Source: Streptomyces sp. JJ66
GTDB lineage: Bacteria > Actinomycetota > Actinomycetes > Streptomycetales > Streptomycetaceae
Length of the DNA: 64,000 bases
Direction: 5' to 3'
Assembly (NCBI RefSeq): GCF_019303495.1
Contig: NZ_JAEVFI010000012.1
Coordinates: forward strand, 5,416-69,415
Shown: in pieces, positions 18,559-26,785 of the stretch
Position numbering within the stretch: position 1 is the stretch's first letter
How the letters are laid out: each line of letters opens with the position of its first letter
The notes under the pieces: generated by a model
Databases searched by the model: none
Told to the model about the DNA's origin: nothing
What the model saw: the letters and a program-made list of their open reading frames with translations, nothing else
Program-made: the position numbers and the translations under genes

Positions 18559-19275
18559 TTACTTCACGGTGGAGACGGCGGACTTGGCGGCTTTTTCGGC
18601 GCCTTCGCGGATGGTGTCGGCGCTCGGGGTCTTGGCGTCCTCGAAGCCGGTGCCGGAGTAGTCGACGGTGATGACGACGTTCGCGGTGCGGGTGACGATC
18701 ACCTGGTTGCGGTACTCGCCTGCGGCGTCGCTGTCCTTGACCTCGGTGTCGAAGCCGATGCTGGTCGCGCTGTCGCCCACGTCCTTCAGTGCGGCCTCCT
18801 TCACCGACTTGTGGCTCTTGTCGCCGGTGGCCTTCGCCACCTGCTCCTCGGCGTACTTCGCGGCGCGCTCGTCGCCGGTGCCGAGGCTGAGGTCGGACTC
18901 GTAGCGGCGCAGGGAGACGGTCAGCGAGCGGTAGTCGTACTCGTCCAGCCCCGTCCACAGGCAGCTGGTGTAGCTGTCGGTGTCCTTGGAGCGCAGGGCC
19001 TTGCCCTTCTCGTCCTTCACCCCGGGCACGACGTCCTTGACCGTGTCCTTGGGCAGCGCCTTGCAGGCGTCCGGCAGTTCGGCGAACTTCACCGGTGCTG
19101 GCTTCGGCGGCGCGCTGGACGCGCTGGGGGACGGCTTGTCCGCCTCGCCCTTGGCGTCGTCCGAGCCGCCGGAGCAGCTGGCGACCAGCAGCACCGGCAC
19201 GGCGGTCAGGGCGAGCGCGCGGCCCAGCCGGGTGGCGCCGGTCCGGCGGGTGGAGGTGGCGGTCTGTCGGAGCAT
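18559..19275 (-). CDS. Lipoprotein, DUF3558-like
   Basis: Secreted lipoprotein of 238 aa. The signal peptide MLRQTATSTRRTGATRLGRA has a basic stretch followed by a hydrophobic core ending in the lipobox VASC (about residue 33). A Ser/Pro-rich linker follows, then a single domain with two Cys (DACKALP and YTSCLWTG) that probably form a disulphide, as in DUF3558 proteins. Function unknown; probably surface-located. The next upstream gene encodes a second, related lipoprotein, so the pair looks like a tandem duplication. Confidence 0.75.
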   Translation of the reverse strand: MLRQTATSTRRTGATRLGRALALTAVPVLLVASCSGGSDDAKGEADKPSPSASSAPPKPAPVKFAELPDACKALPKDTVKDVVPGVKDEKGKALRSKDTDSYTSCLWTGLDEYDYRSLTVSLRRYESDLSLGTGDERAAKYAEEQVAKATGDKSHKSVKEAALKDVGDSATSIGFDTEVKDSDAAGEYRNQVIVTRTANVVITVDYSGTGFEDAKTPSADTIREGAEKAAKSAVSTVK

Positions 19276-19352
19276 GGTGTGTTCGCTTTCCCGGTGTCGG
19301 TGTCCAGTCTCGGTGGCCGGTGTGGGTGGCCTTCTCGGTGCCCGGTCTCCGG

Positions 19353-20366
19353 TCAGCCGTCCAGCCGCTCGGCGAGCTGCTGGGCCAGGCGCCGGGCCTG
19401 CTCCTGCAACTCCTCGCTGTCGGGCAGGCGGCGCTTGTCGGTGGACCACTGGTCGTACTCGACGGTGACGATGACGTTGCCGGTGCGGAAGACCAGCGTG
19501 ATGTCGCGGTGGACCCCGGCGTCTGCGGTGGCCAGCTCGTCGTCGAGGTAGGCGGCTTCGGCGAGACCGTCCAGGGGGCGGGGGGCGAGCGCCGGATCGG
19601 GGGCGGTGGCGCCGGAGGCAGTGGCGGTGGCGCCGGGTGCGGTGCCGTCGGCGGGGGTGCGGGTGGCGCGGGGATCGGCGTCGGTGTCGGCGTCGGTCGC
19701 GTCAGGCGCTTCGGCTTCGGCTTCGGAGCCGGGTTCCGCCTCCGCTTCCGTGGTCGCGTCGGGTTCGGGTGCCGCGTCGGGGGACGCCGGGCCGGGGGAC
19801 GCGTTGGAGCTCTGGGGGTCGGCGGTGGGCTGGCCCGTGGACTCGTCGGCGGACTGATCGGCGGAGGGCTCCGCGTCGGCCGGCGGTTCCGTGGGCGGGG
19901 CCGCGTCCGGGATGTCCGCCTTCTCGGCGCGCTCCTCGTACAGCTCCGCCGCGCGGTCGTTGTCGCTGACGGCGGGGTCGTAGGAGACGACGCGTTCGAG
20001 ATCCACGGTGAGGTGGCGGCTGCCGCGCGCGGTGGTGCTCTGCCAGGAGCAGCCGACGCGCCGGTCGGTGTCGTAGGTGACGGCGGCCGTGCCCTCCAGC
20101 GCGGCCGTCACCGCCTCCGGGCCGGTGGCGTCGGCCTCCTGGCCGGGGTAGAGGGCCGCGCGCAGGGTGTCCTGATTCAGCGCGCCGCAGGGTTCGGGCA
20201 GGGTGCGGTAGCGGCCCGGTGGCACGGTCGGCCTGGCCTTGCCGGCCGCGTCGGAGGTGCCCTCGCGCGTTTGGCCGCCGTTCGCGGAGCCGCTGGTGCA
20301 GCCGGTCACGACCGCGGCCAGCGTCGCGAGCACCGCGACGCCGCCCAGGTACGTCCTGCGCTGCAC
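19353..20366 (-). CDS. Lipoprotein, DUF3558-like, with acidic linker
   Basis: Second lipoprotein of the pair, 337 aa. The GTG at 20366 follows GGGGAGG by 5 nt and starts VQRRTYLGGVAVLATLAAV with lipobox VTGC. A first half with Cys residues (LPEPCGALN, VGCSWQS) is separated from a C-terminal block (RNITLVF-like: HRDITLVFRTGNVIVTVEYDQ) by about 110 residues of Ala/Glu/Asp/Pro-rich low complexity (about 160-270). That C-terminal block resembles the end of its neighbour (NVVITVDYSGTG), indicating common ancestry with an inserted linker. Function unknown. Confidence 0.75.
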   Translation of the reverse strand: MQRRTYLGGVAVLATLAAVVTGCTSGSANGGQTREGTSDAAGKARPTVPPGRYRTLPEPCGALNQDTLRAALYPGQEADATGPEAVTAALEGTAAVTYDTDRRVGCSWQSTTARGSRHLTVDLERVVSYDPAVSDNDRAAELYEERAEKADIPDAAPPTEPPADAEPSADQSADESTGQPTADPQSSNASPGPASPDAAPEPDATTEAEAEPGSEAEAEAPDATDADTDADPRATRTPADGTAPGATATASGATAPDPALAPRPLDGLAEAAYLDDELATADAGVHRDITLVFRTGNVIVTVEYDQWSTDKRRLPDSEELQEQARRLAQQLAERLDG

Positions 20367-20616
20367 GGTGGCCTCCCCGGTGCTCGTACGGTCGAACGTC
20401 ACCCGCCTGCGGCGGTGCGCCGTGTGGGTGACGGCAGAACCCATGTCTACCGCAACCGCCCCACAGGCGTCCGGCGCGCCAGCGTATATGGGGCGCTATG
20501 TCTGGCTTGTGTGGGGGTTGAGAAACGTCACGGTGGGCGGGCGCCGGTTCCCGGGCGCCCGCCCGTACTCTGCCCCGCGACGTCGCGCCGCCGCCCGGGG
20601 CGCGGCGCCCGCCGCC

Positions 20617-21375
20617 TCACCCCTGTGCGCGGTGCACCTTGCGGTTGGACGCCTGGGCGCGGGGGCGGACGACCAGCAGGTCCACGTTGACGTGGGCGGG
20701 GCGGGTGACGGCCCAGGCGATCGTCTCGGCGACGTCGTCGGCGCTCAGCGGATTCGGCACGCCCGCGTAGACGGCGGCGGCCTGGTCCGCGTCGCCCCGG
20801 AAGCGGGTGAGGGCGAACTCCTCGGTGTGCACCATGCCCGGGGCGATCTCGATGACGCGCACCGGCTCGCCGCACAGCTCCAGCCGCAGCGTCTCCGTCA
20901 GCGCGTGGGCGCCGTACTTGGCGGCGGCGTACCCGCCTCCGCCCTCGTAGACGGCGAACCCGGCAGTGGAGGAGACGACGACCACCGTGCCGTCGCCGGA
21001 GGCGGTCAGCGCGGGCAGCAGCGCCTGCGTCATGTGCAGCACGCCGAGGACGTTGACCTCGTACATGCTGCGCCAGTCGGCCGGGTCGCCGGTGGCCACC
21101 GGCTCGGTGCCGAGGGCGCCGCCCGCGTTGTTGACGAGCACCTCGACCGAGCCGAGCCCGGCGGCGAAGGCGTCCACGGCCGCGCGGTCGGTCACGTCCA
21201 GCGGCCGGGCCTCGGCGGCGTGTCCGGCGGCCGTCAGCTCCTTGGCCAGCGCCTCGATGCGCTCCGCGCGGCGGGCGGTGAGCACGACGCGGTACCCGGC
21301 GGCGGCCAGCTGCCGCGCGGTCGCCGCGCCGATCCCGCTGCTGGCTCCGGTGACGACGGCGGTCCGGCTGCTCAT
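20617..21375 (-). CDS. Short-chain dehydrogenase/reductase
   Basis: Classical SDR of 252 aa. The cofactor motif is VVTGASSGIGAATARQL (TGxxxGxG) at the N-terminus, NNAG follows in VEVLVNNAGGALG, the catalytic Ser is in VVVSSTAG and YxxxK is YAAAKYGAH. Arg/Asp patterns after beta-2 (LTARRAERI) suggest NADP(H). It resembles YdfG-type dehydrogenases acting on 3-hydroxy acids or sugars; the substrate is unknown. The start is the ATG at 21375 with GGAGGGCATCGC upstream. Confidence 0.85.
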   Translation of the reverse strand: MSSRTAVVTGASSGIGAATARQLAAAGYRVVLTARRAERIEALAKELTAAGHAAEARPLDVTDRAAVDAFAAGLGSVEVLVNNAGGALGTEPVATGDPADWRSMYEVNVLGVLHMTQALLPALTASGDGTVVVVSSTAGFAVYEGGGGYAAAKYGAHALTETLRLELCGEPVRVIEIAPGMVHTEEFALTRFRGDADQAAAVYAGVPNPLSADDVAETIAWAVTRPAHVNVDLLVVRPRAQASNRKVHRAQG

Positions 21376-21467
21376 GCGATGCCCTCCTGGTGGCGTACGG
21401 CGGTGTGCTGCCGACGACGTCGGCCCGCGCCCGCAGGCTACCGGTGCGGCACTATGGACGAGCAGAC

Positions 21468-21494
21468 GTGATCACGGGGGAGACGTGTGATCAC
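21468..21494. promoter_or_regulatory. Paired GTGATCAC palindromes upstream of the ABC gene
   Basis: Two identical 8-bp palindromes GTGATCAC (21468-21475 and 21487-21494), each followed by a run of Gs, are spaced 19 bp start to start, 27 bp before the ABC ATPase start. They could be a repressor site or a local duplication. Confidence 0.4.
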
Positions 21495-21520
21495 GGGGGG
21501 CTACGGGGGAGGGGACGACT

Positions 21521-22219
21521 ATGGGCGAACCGGAGCGCTCCGCGCGGGCGCTGCTGCGGGTGGCGGATGTGACGCACGCGTACGGGGACCGGGCGGTGTT
21601 GCACGGCGTCTCGCTGGCCGTCGTGCCGGGGGAGTGCGTGGCGCTGGTCGGGCCCAACGGCTGCGGCAAGTCCACGCTGCTGCGCCTGGCCGCCGGGCGC
21701 GAGCAACCCACCACGGGTCGCGTGGAGTTCGGGGGAGCCGTGCTGGACGAGGACGATCCGGCCACCCGCGCCCGTATCGCCACCGTGCTGGACGCGGCGG
21801 TGTTTTACCCTGACCTCACCGTCCGCGAACACCTGCTGTTCGTCGCGCTCGCCCACGGCCTGGGCGCCGGTGCCGACGCCGCCGTGGACCACGTGCTGGA
21901 CCAACACCACCTCACCGAACACGCCGACGCGCTGCCCGGCACCCTGTCCTCCGGCCAGACCCAGGCCCTGCTGCTGGCCAGCGCGTTCGTCCGGCCGCAC
22001 GAGCTGCTTGTGCTCGACGAGCCGGAACAGCGCCTCGACTCCCGGGCCCGCGCCGAGCTAGCCGACCGCCTCCGCGCCCACACCGCACGCGGCGTCGCCG
22101 TCCTCCTGGCCACCCACGACCCCCACCTCGCCCACCACGCCGCTGACCGCACCCTCGCCCTGGAATCGGGCCACCTGGCCCCCACGCCCCCGGAGCGTCT
22201 GGCCCAGCCCCGTGCCTGA
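21521..22219 (+). CDS. ABC transporter ATP-binding protein
   Basis: Single nucleotide-binding domain of 232 aa. Walker A is LVGPNGCGKSTLLRL, the signature is GTLSSGQTQALLLAS (LSSGQ instead of LSGGQ), Walker B is LLVLDEPEQRLD and the H-loop is LLATHDPHLA. The next gene, a large membrane protein overlapping by 8 nt, is the obvious partner. The substrate is unknown. The C-terminal ~20 residues are Pro-rich. The start is an ATG (21521) after GGGGAGGGGACGACT. Confidence 0.88.
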   Translation: MGEPERSARALLRVADVTHAYGDRAVLHGVSLAVVPGECVALVGPNGCGKSTLLRLAAGREQPTTGRVEFGGAVLDEDDPATRARIATVLDAAVFYPDLTVREHLLFVALAHGLGAGADAAVDHVLDQHHLTEHADALPGTLSSGQTQALLLASAFVRPHELLVLDEPEQRLDSRARAELADRLRAHTARGVAVLLATHDPHLAHHAADRTLALESGHLAPTPPERLAQPRA

Positions 22220-24065
22220 CCCGAACCCACCGGAGCCACGCGTGCCGCAGCGGGACGAACGGGGTTGGCATGGAGCGGAGTTGGGTGGGTCGGAGCGGGG
22301 CGTACCGGAGCCCCGCGTGCCGCAGCCGGGCGAACCGGAGCGGCGAGGGCCGGAGTTGAGCGAACCGGAGCCGCCCGCGCCGGAGCCGCCCGCGCCGGAG
22401 TCGGAGGCGTGCTCACCGCTGGCGGGGTCGTGCCCCGGGGTGGGAAGCGCGCGCGGGCGGGACGCCGCTGGACGGGAGGCGCTTGCCTACCTGCGCGCGG
22501 CGGGGCAGGAGGGGCGGCGCGCGCGTCGGCGCGGGGCCGCGACCACGCTGTACGGGCTGCTCGTCGTCACGGTGATGCTGGGCGGCCCCTATCTGCTGAC
22601 CGCCGCCGACGGGTCCTGGTGGGCCGGTGTCGGCGGTCTCACCCGGGTGCGGGACGGGCTCGCCGGCACGCTCCCGGCGCTGTGGGCGGTCGCCGTGCTG
22701 CTCGCCGCGCGGCACGCGGCCTGGCACGGCCCGGTCGGCGTCAGCCTGCCCGGTGCCGGGTGGGCGCTGCCGCAACCCCTGTCGCGGCGCCGCCTGTTAC
22801 TGCCCCGGCTGGCGGCGGTCACCGGAGGTGGCGTGGCCGTCGGTGCGGTGGCCGGTGCGGTGGCCGGGTTCGTTCTCGGCACGCTGCCCGGCGGCTCGGC
22901 CAGCGGTGGCGCGGGAGCGGGGGCGTGGGCGGGCGCGACGCTGGCGGGAGCGTGCGTGGCCGTCGGCGTGCTGGTCGAGCGGTACGACCGTGCCGTGCTC
23001 CGGCTCGGACCCCGCCTGTTCGCGCCCGGGTGGGCGGTCGTTGGCGTTCTGCTGACGCTGGCGGTGTGGGCGCAGGCCGGGGGCGTGCCGCACGGGGTGG
23101 GGCGGGTGCTGCTGTGGTCGGGCCCCTGGGGGTGGGCGGTGCAACCCCTGCTGGCGGCGGCGGGTGGGCAGGCGCCGGTGTGGCCGGTGGCGAGCGGCGC
23201 CCTCCTCGCTCTGCTTGCCGCCGTCGCGGTGTGGTGCTCGCACGCGGCCCCCCGGGTTCCGGGAGACGCCCTGCGCCGCCGCGCGCGCACCCTCGGTGAG
23301 GTGACGGCGTCGCTGTACTCGCTTCAGTTCCGCCAGGCCAGGCGCACCGTGCTGGCTCCGCACCGGCGCGCCGGACGCGCCCGGCTGCGGCTGCCCGTAC
23401 CCCGGCACCCCTGGCTGCTCGTCCCCTGGCGCGATGCCACCGGGCTGCTGCGGGCCCCGGCCCGGCTGGCGTGGGCCGCCACCGCGCTGGCCGTCGCCCT
23501 CACCGCTTCGGCCGCCGCAGCGGGCGGGGCGCCGCCGCACCGGGTGCTGCTGTCCCTCCTGGCGCTCGCGGCCCTGTACGCCGCCGCCGCGCAGCTGGCC
23601 GAGCCCGCCCGGGTGGACGGCGACGACCCCCGGCGCGCCGGGACGCTCCCGTACGCCCGCGGCACCCTCGCCCTGTGGCACGCCGTCATACCGGCCGCCG
23701 CCCTGCTGTCGGCCCTCGCGCTCGCCCTGGGCGCCGCCGCCCTCACCGGCGCGGGGCACCCCGGCTGGCCGGTGCTGTTCCTGGCCGCGCCGACCATGGT
23801 GGGTGCGGCCCTGGTCAGCGCCTACCGGGGCAGCATGCCCGCGCACGTCGCCCTCGGCGTGGAGACCCCGTTCGGCAACACGGCCCCGTTCCAGATGGCC
23901 GTCTGGTACCTTCGCGGCCCCCTCGCCGCCCTGCTCCTCACCGCCCCACCCCTCCTCGTCGCCGCCCCCACCGGCCTCCTCGCCATGCCGTGGACCCCGG
24001 GGCTCCTGGGCGCCGCCGTCCTCCACCTCCTCTGGGCGCACCACACCGCGCGTCGCGGCGACTGA
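22212..24065 (+). CDS. Large membrane protein, DUF6297-like, partner of the ABC ATPase
   Basis: Membrane protein of 617 aa. The first ~95 residues are a hydrophilic Pro/Glu/Arg repeat region (GVPEPRVPQPGEPERRGPEL and related units), then about 12 hydrophobic segments in two blocks separated by a cytoplasmic loop (about residues 350-400, RRRARTLGEVTASLYSLQFR). It resembles the actinobacterial DUF6297 family found next to single ABC ATPases, so I read it as the permease. The GTG start overlaps the ATPase stop. Its 3' end is duplicated, in degraded form, at about 35590-35655. Confidence 0.7.
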   Translation: MPDPNPPEPRVPQRDERGWHGAELGGSERGVPEPRVPQPGEPERRGPELSEPEPPAPEPPAPESEACSPLAGSCPGVGSARGRDAAGREALAYLRAAGQEGRRARRRGAATTLYGLLVVTVMLGGPYLLTAADGSWWAGVGGLTRVRDGLAGTLPALWAVAVLLAARHAAWHGPVGVSLPGAGWALPQPLSRRRLLLPRLAAVTGGGVAVGAVAGAVAGFVLGTLPGGSASGGAGAGAWAGATLAGACVAVGVLVERYDRAVLRLGPRLFAPGWAVVGVLLTLAVWAQAGGVPHGVGRVLLWSGPWGWAVQPLLAAAGGQAPVWPVASGALLALLAAVAVWCSHAAPRVPGDALRRRARTLGEVTASLYSLQFRQARRTVLAPHRRAGRARLRLPVPRHPWLLVPWRDATGLLRAPARLAWAATALAVALTASAAAAGGAPPHRVLLSLLALAALYAAAAQLAEPARVDGDDPRRAGTLPYARGTLALWHAVIPAAALLSALALALGAAALTGAGHPGWPVLFLAAPTMVGAALVSAYRGSMPAHVALGVETPFGNTAPFQMAVWYLRGPLAALLLTAPPLLVAAPTGLLAMPWTPGLLGAAVLHLLWAHHTARRGD

Positions 24066-24210
24066 GGCCACGCATCCTCACCCCGCCACGCGCGTGACCC
24101 CTTCCGCGCCTCCCGAAACCGCGTCACCGCGCGCTCCCGGGAGGCGCGGCGTAGGGCCGGGACCCTGCCGGGTGGGCCGGAGGACGTGTGTTCCACGTCG
24201 GGCGTCCGCG
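24001..24210. repeat. Left copy of the ~200-bp degraded direct repeat flanking the 24-35.6 kb segment
   Basis: Positions 24023-24066 (the end and stop of the DUF6297-like gene) match 35614-35656 with one indel and one substitution. The similarity continues, more diverged, through 24145-24208, which aligns with the upstream region and first ~17 codons of the gene at 35724. In this left copy the start codon is lost (CTG for ATG) and two indels break the frame. The left flank therefore carries a dead 5' fragment of the right-hand gene. Confidence 0.85.
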
Positions 24211-24319
24211 TTGGTGACGGCAGCGGCAGGGCCGTTACCGGCCCGGTTCCGGATTCTTCGGCACCGCGGGAACTGACCGCCTCTCCTGCCCGACTGCTGT
24301 GAGGAGCCGGGGAGGTGGC

Positions 24320-24961
24320 ATGGAAGGGTTGGAAGTCCGGATGTCCGGCGTCGTGTGCCGGCATGGCCGGGTCGAGGCCGTGCGCGAGGTGGAGCTCGAC
24401 ATCGGGCGCGGCCAGCGTGTTGCGCTGACCGGTACCAACGGGTCGGGCAAGACCACGCTGCTGCGCGCCGTGCTGGGGCTGCACCGGCAGGTCGCTGGCC
24501 GGATTCTGGTGGGCGGCCGGGACACCCGGGGCGCGGCCGAGTGGGCGTGGCGGAGACGCGCGTGCGCGTGGATTCCGCAGAAGCCGGCGGCTGGCCGGTT
24601 TCCGCTGCTGGGGGGCGAGTTGCTGGCGAGCGCGGGCGCGGGCGCGGCCACGGAGGCGGTGGCAGCGGCGGACAAGCTAGGGGTCGGGCAGCTGGCCGAC
24701 CGCCCGTTGCACACGTTGTCCGGTGGACAGCTCCAGCGCATGTACCTGGCGCGGGCGGTCGGCTGTGTCGCGGCCGGGGCGGGCGTCCTCCTCGCCGACG
24801 AGCCCACGGCCGCTCTCGACTTCTCCGGTCAGGAGGAGGCGGCCGACGTGCTGCTCTCCCTGCCGGTGACCGTCGTGGTCGTCACCCATGACCGGGCGCT
24901 GGCCGAGCGCTGCGACCGGGTGCTGGAGATGGCCGCGGGGCGGCTGCGGGAGGTCCGGTGA
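24320..24961 (+). CDS. Metal ABC transporter ATP-binding protein (ZnuC/MntB-like)
   Basis: ATPase of a cluster 9-type metal importer, 213 aa. Walker A is LTGTNGSGKTTLLRAV, the Q-loop is CAWIPQKP, the signature is HTLSGGQLQRMYLARA, Walker B is VLLADEPTAALD and the H-loop is VVVTHDRALA. It is translationally coupled to the permease (GTG at 24958 overlapping the TGA). GGGGAGG precedes the ATG at 24320. It is the first gene inside the bracketed segment. No Zur box was recognised in the 110 bp upstream. Confidence 0.87.
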   Translation: MEGLEVRMSGVVCRHGRVEAVREVELDIGRGQRVALTGTNGSGKTTLLRAVLGLHRQVAGRILVGGRDTRGAAEWAWRRRACAWIPQKPAAGRFPLLGGELLASAGAGAATEAVAAADKLGVGQLADRPLHTLSGGQLQRMYLARAVGCVAAGAGVLLADEPTAALDFSGQEEAADVLLSLPVTVVVVTHDRALAERCDRVLEMAAGRLREVR

Positions 24962-25827
24962 GTGCTCTGGTCGCGGCTGACGTCGGTCAGCTCCTCCAGC
25001 TCGTGCCCGTCCAGCGGGCCGGTATCGCCCTGCTGGTGGCGGCGGTCGGACTGCCGGTGATCGGTGTCGTCATCGTGGGTCTCGACATCATGCCGGTGCG
25101 GTTCGCGATGATGCACGTCGCGCTCCTGGGCATCGCTGTCGGGCTGCTGACCGGGCTCGATCCCATGCTGTGCGCGCTGGTGGCCTGTGCCCTCGCCGGT
25201 GCCGGAGTCGCTCCGCTGGCCCGGACTCCGGACGGCCTGTCGGGCGCCATGGGCCTGCTGATGAGCCTGGCGATCGCCGCCGCCCTGCTCGTGCTGGCCG
25301 TCTCCGGCGTCAACGCGGCGGGTGCTTTCGCCCTGCTCTGGGGTTCCATACTCTCGGTCGGTACCGCCGACCTGTGGCTGCTCGTGGCGCTGGCCGTCGT
25401 CGTACCGGCCCTGTTCTGGTGGCGTCGCGCAGACATCGCGCTCCTGCTCCATGACCGCGAACTCGCCCTCTCCTCGGGCGTGCGGGTGGAGCGGCTCACC
25501 CTCGTGCTGCTGGTCCTGGTGGCGGTGTCCGTCGCCGGAGCCATCAAGCTCACCGGCGCCCTTCTCGTTGACGCGTTGACGCTCCTTCCGGCTCTCGCCG
25601 CCCGGCGGCTGGGGAGTTCCCTGCTGTCCGTCACCGCCTGGGCCGTGGGCATCGGCGTCGTCGTCAACCTGACCGGGTTTCTGGTCGCGCTCCGTTTCGA
25701 CTGGCCGCCCGGCCCCGTCCTGGTCCTCACCGCTGGCGTGGTTGTCCTCGCCGTCCACCTCCTACCCGAACGGAGAATCAGCTCATGGCGCGCACCCGCC
25801 TCCGCATCACTCCCCTCCTCGCACTGA
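24958..25827 (+). CDS. Metal ABC transporter permease (ZnuB family)
   Basis: Integral membrane permease of 289 aa with 8-9 hydrophobic segments. The conserved region VGLDIMPVRFAMMHVALLGIAVG corresponds to the S/G-rich start of TM2-TM3 in ABC-3 permeases, and GALLVDALTLLPALAARRLG is the coupling-helix region. It overlaps the ATPase gene by 4 nt and the binding-protein gene by 43 nt, so the three form one operon. Metal specificity (Zn or Mn) cannot be told from the sequence. Confidence 0.87.
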   Translation: MSALVAADVGQLLQLVPVQRAGIALLVAAVGLPVIGVVIVGLDIMPVRFAMMHVALLGIAVGLLTGLDPMLCALVACALAGAGVAPLARTPDGLSGAMGLLMSLAIAAALLVLAVSGVNAAGAFALLWGSILSVGTADLWLLVALAVVVPALFWWRRADIALLLHDRELALSSGVRVERLTLVLLVLVAVSVAGAIKLTGALLVDALTLLPALAARRLGSSLLSVTAWAVGIGVVVNLTGFLVALRFDWPPGPVLVLTAGVVVLAVHLLPERRISSWRAPASASLPSSH

Positions 25828-26624
25828 GCTTCAGCGCGGTCTTCCTGACGGCGGCCACCGGCTGTGGTGGGGGAGGCGACACCTCTTCGCCCGCGTCCGG
25901 CGCGTCCGGCGCGTCCAGTGCGGACGCTGCGGGGAAGGACACCGGCCCGGTCGTGGTCGCCACGACCAGTTGGGAAGGAGCGTTCGCCAAAGCCGCGGGC
26001 GCCGAGGACCTCACGGTCATCGTGCCGGAGGCGGTGCAGCACGCTCCCGACTACGATCCGAAGCCCTCCGACCTCGCGGCCGTGGCGGACGCTGACTTCG
26101 TGCTGTACGCGCCCTTCGAGCCGTACGCCGAGAAGTTCAAGGAGGCCGCCGGAGGCGAGGCCGAACTGGTCGAGGTCAACCTCGACAACGACGCGGACCA
26201 GGCCAAGGCCGAGGTGACGCGGCTGGGCAAGATGTTCGGCACCGAGGCGGCCGCCGCCACGTGGATCACCTCGTTCGACACCGAGTACGCCACGCTGCGG
26301 GAGGACCTCAAGCGTGCCTGGCCGGACGGCGAGGCCCCCACCGCCGTCGCCCAGGTGTTCTCCGCCTGGTCGGCGAAGCTGGCCGGAGCCGAGGTGGTCG
26401 GTACGTACGGCCCGGAGGCGGTGACGGCCCAGCAGCTGTCCGACCTGTCCGGGAAGAAGCCGCAACTGGTGCTCGACAACGCGCACATGTCCACCGGCAC
26501 CGTGCTGCCCGATTCGGGTGCGCGCCAGGTAGCGATCGTCAACTACCCGGGCAAGGACCTGGACCTGTTGACCGTCTACCAGAACGCGGCGACGACGCTG
26601 GAGAAGGCGTTGAACGCCTCCTGA
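25785..26624 (+). CDS. Metal ABC transporter substrate-binding lipoprotein (ZnuA/TroA-like)
   Basis: Lipid-anchored solute-binding protein, 279 aa. The signal peptide MARTRLRITPLLALSFSAVF ends in lipobox AATGC. The mature protein has the TroA fold with candidate metal ligands His in VQHAPDYDPKPSDL, Glu/Asp residues in the second lobe and His in VLDNAHMSTG. There is no His-rich loop of the ZnuA type, which argues against a classical high-affinity zinc protein. Its start lies inside the permease gene. A strong hairpin terminator follows the stop directly. Confidence 0.83.
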   Translation: MARTRLRITPLLALSFSAVFLTAATGCGGGGDTSSPASGASGASSADAAGKDTGPVVVATTSWEGAFAKAAGAEDLTVIVPEAVQHAPDYDPKPSDLAAVADADFVLYAPFEPYAEKFKEAAGGEAELVEVNLDNDADQAKAEVTRLGKMFGTEAAAATWITSFDTEYATLREDLKRAWPDGEAPTAVAQVFSAWSAKLAGAEVVGTYGPEAVTAQQLSDLSGKKPQLVLDNAHMSTGTVLPDSGARQVAIVNYPGKDLDLLTVYQNAATTLEKALNAS

Positions 26625-26666
26625 GGTACGCCGCCGTGCGGGCTGCGGGCCGCACGGCGGCGTACC
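26625..26666 (+). terminator. Terminator of the metal ABC operon
   Basis: Perfect 17-bp stem: GGTACGCCGCCGTGCGG (26625-26641) and its complement (26650-26666), with an 8-nt loop, one nucleotide after the substrate-binding protein stop codon. It may also act on the convergent acyl-CoA ligase transcript. Confidence 0.88.
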
Positions 26667-26689
26667 GGCGGGTCCGCGCGTCGATCGGG

Positions 26690-26746
26690 AAGTCGGGCAC
26701 CGAGGTCGGGCACCGAGGTCGGGCACGGAAGTCGAGCACGGAAGGG
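26690..26746. repeat. 14-bp tandem repeat
   Basis: About four copies of GTCGGGCACCGAGG, the last two diverged, occupy the gap between the convergent binding-protein and acyl-CoA ligase genes. Confidence 0.75.
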
Positions 26747-26785
26747 GCCGCTCGGAAGACCGGGCGGCCCTCGTCGTCCGGCGGA

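Noticed and set aside
24211-24319. Zur box in front of the metal ABC operon
   Set aside because: No TGaaaatgatttTCA-like AT-rich palindrome is present; the region is GC-rich, so zinc-specific control is not supported.
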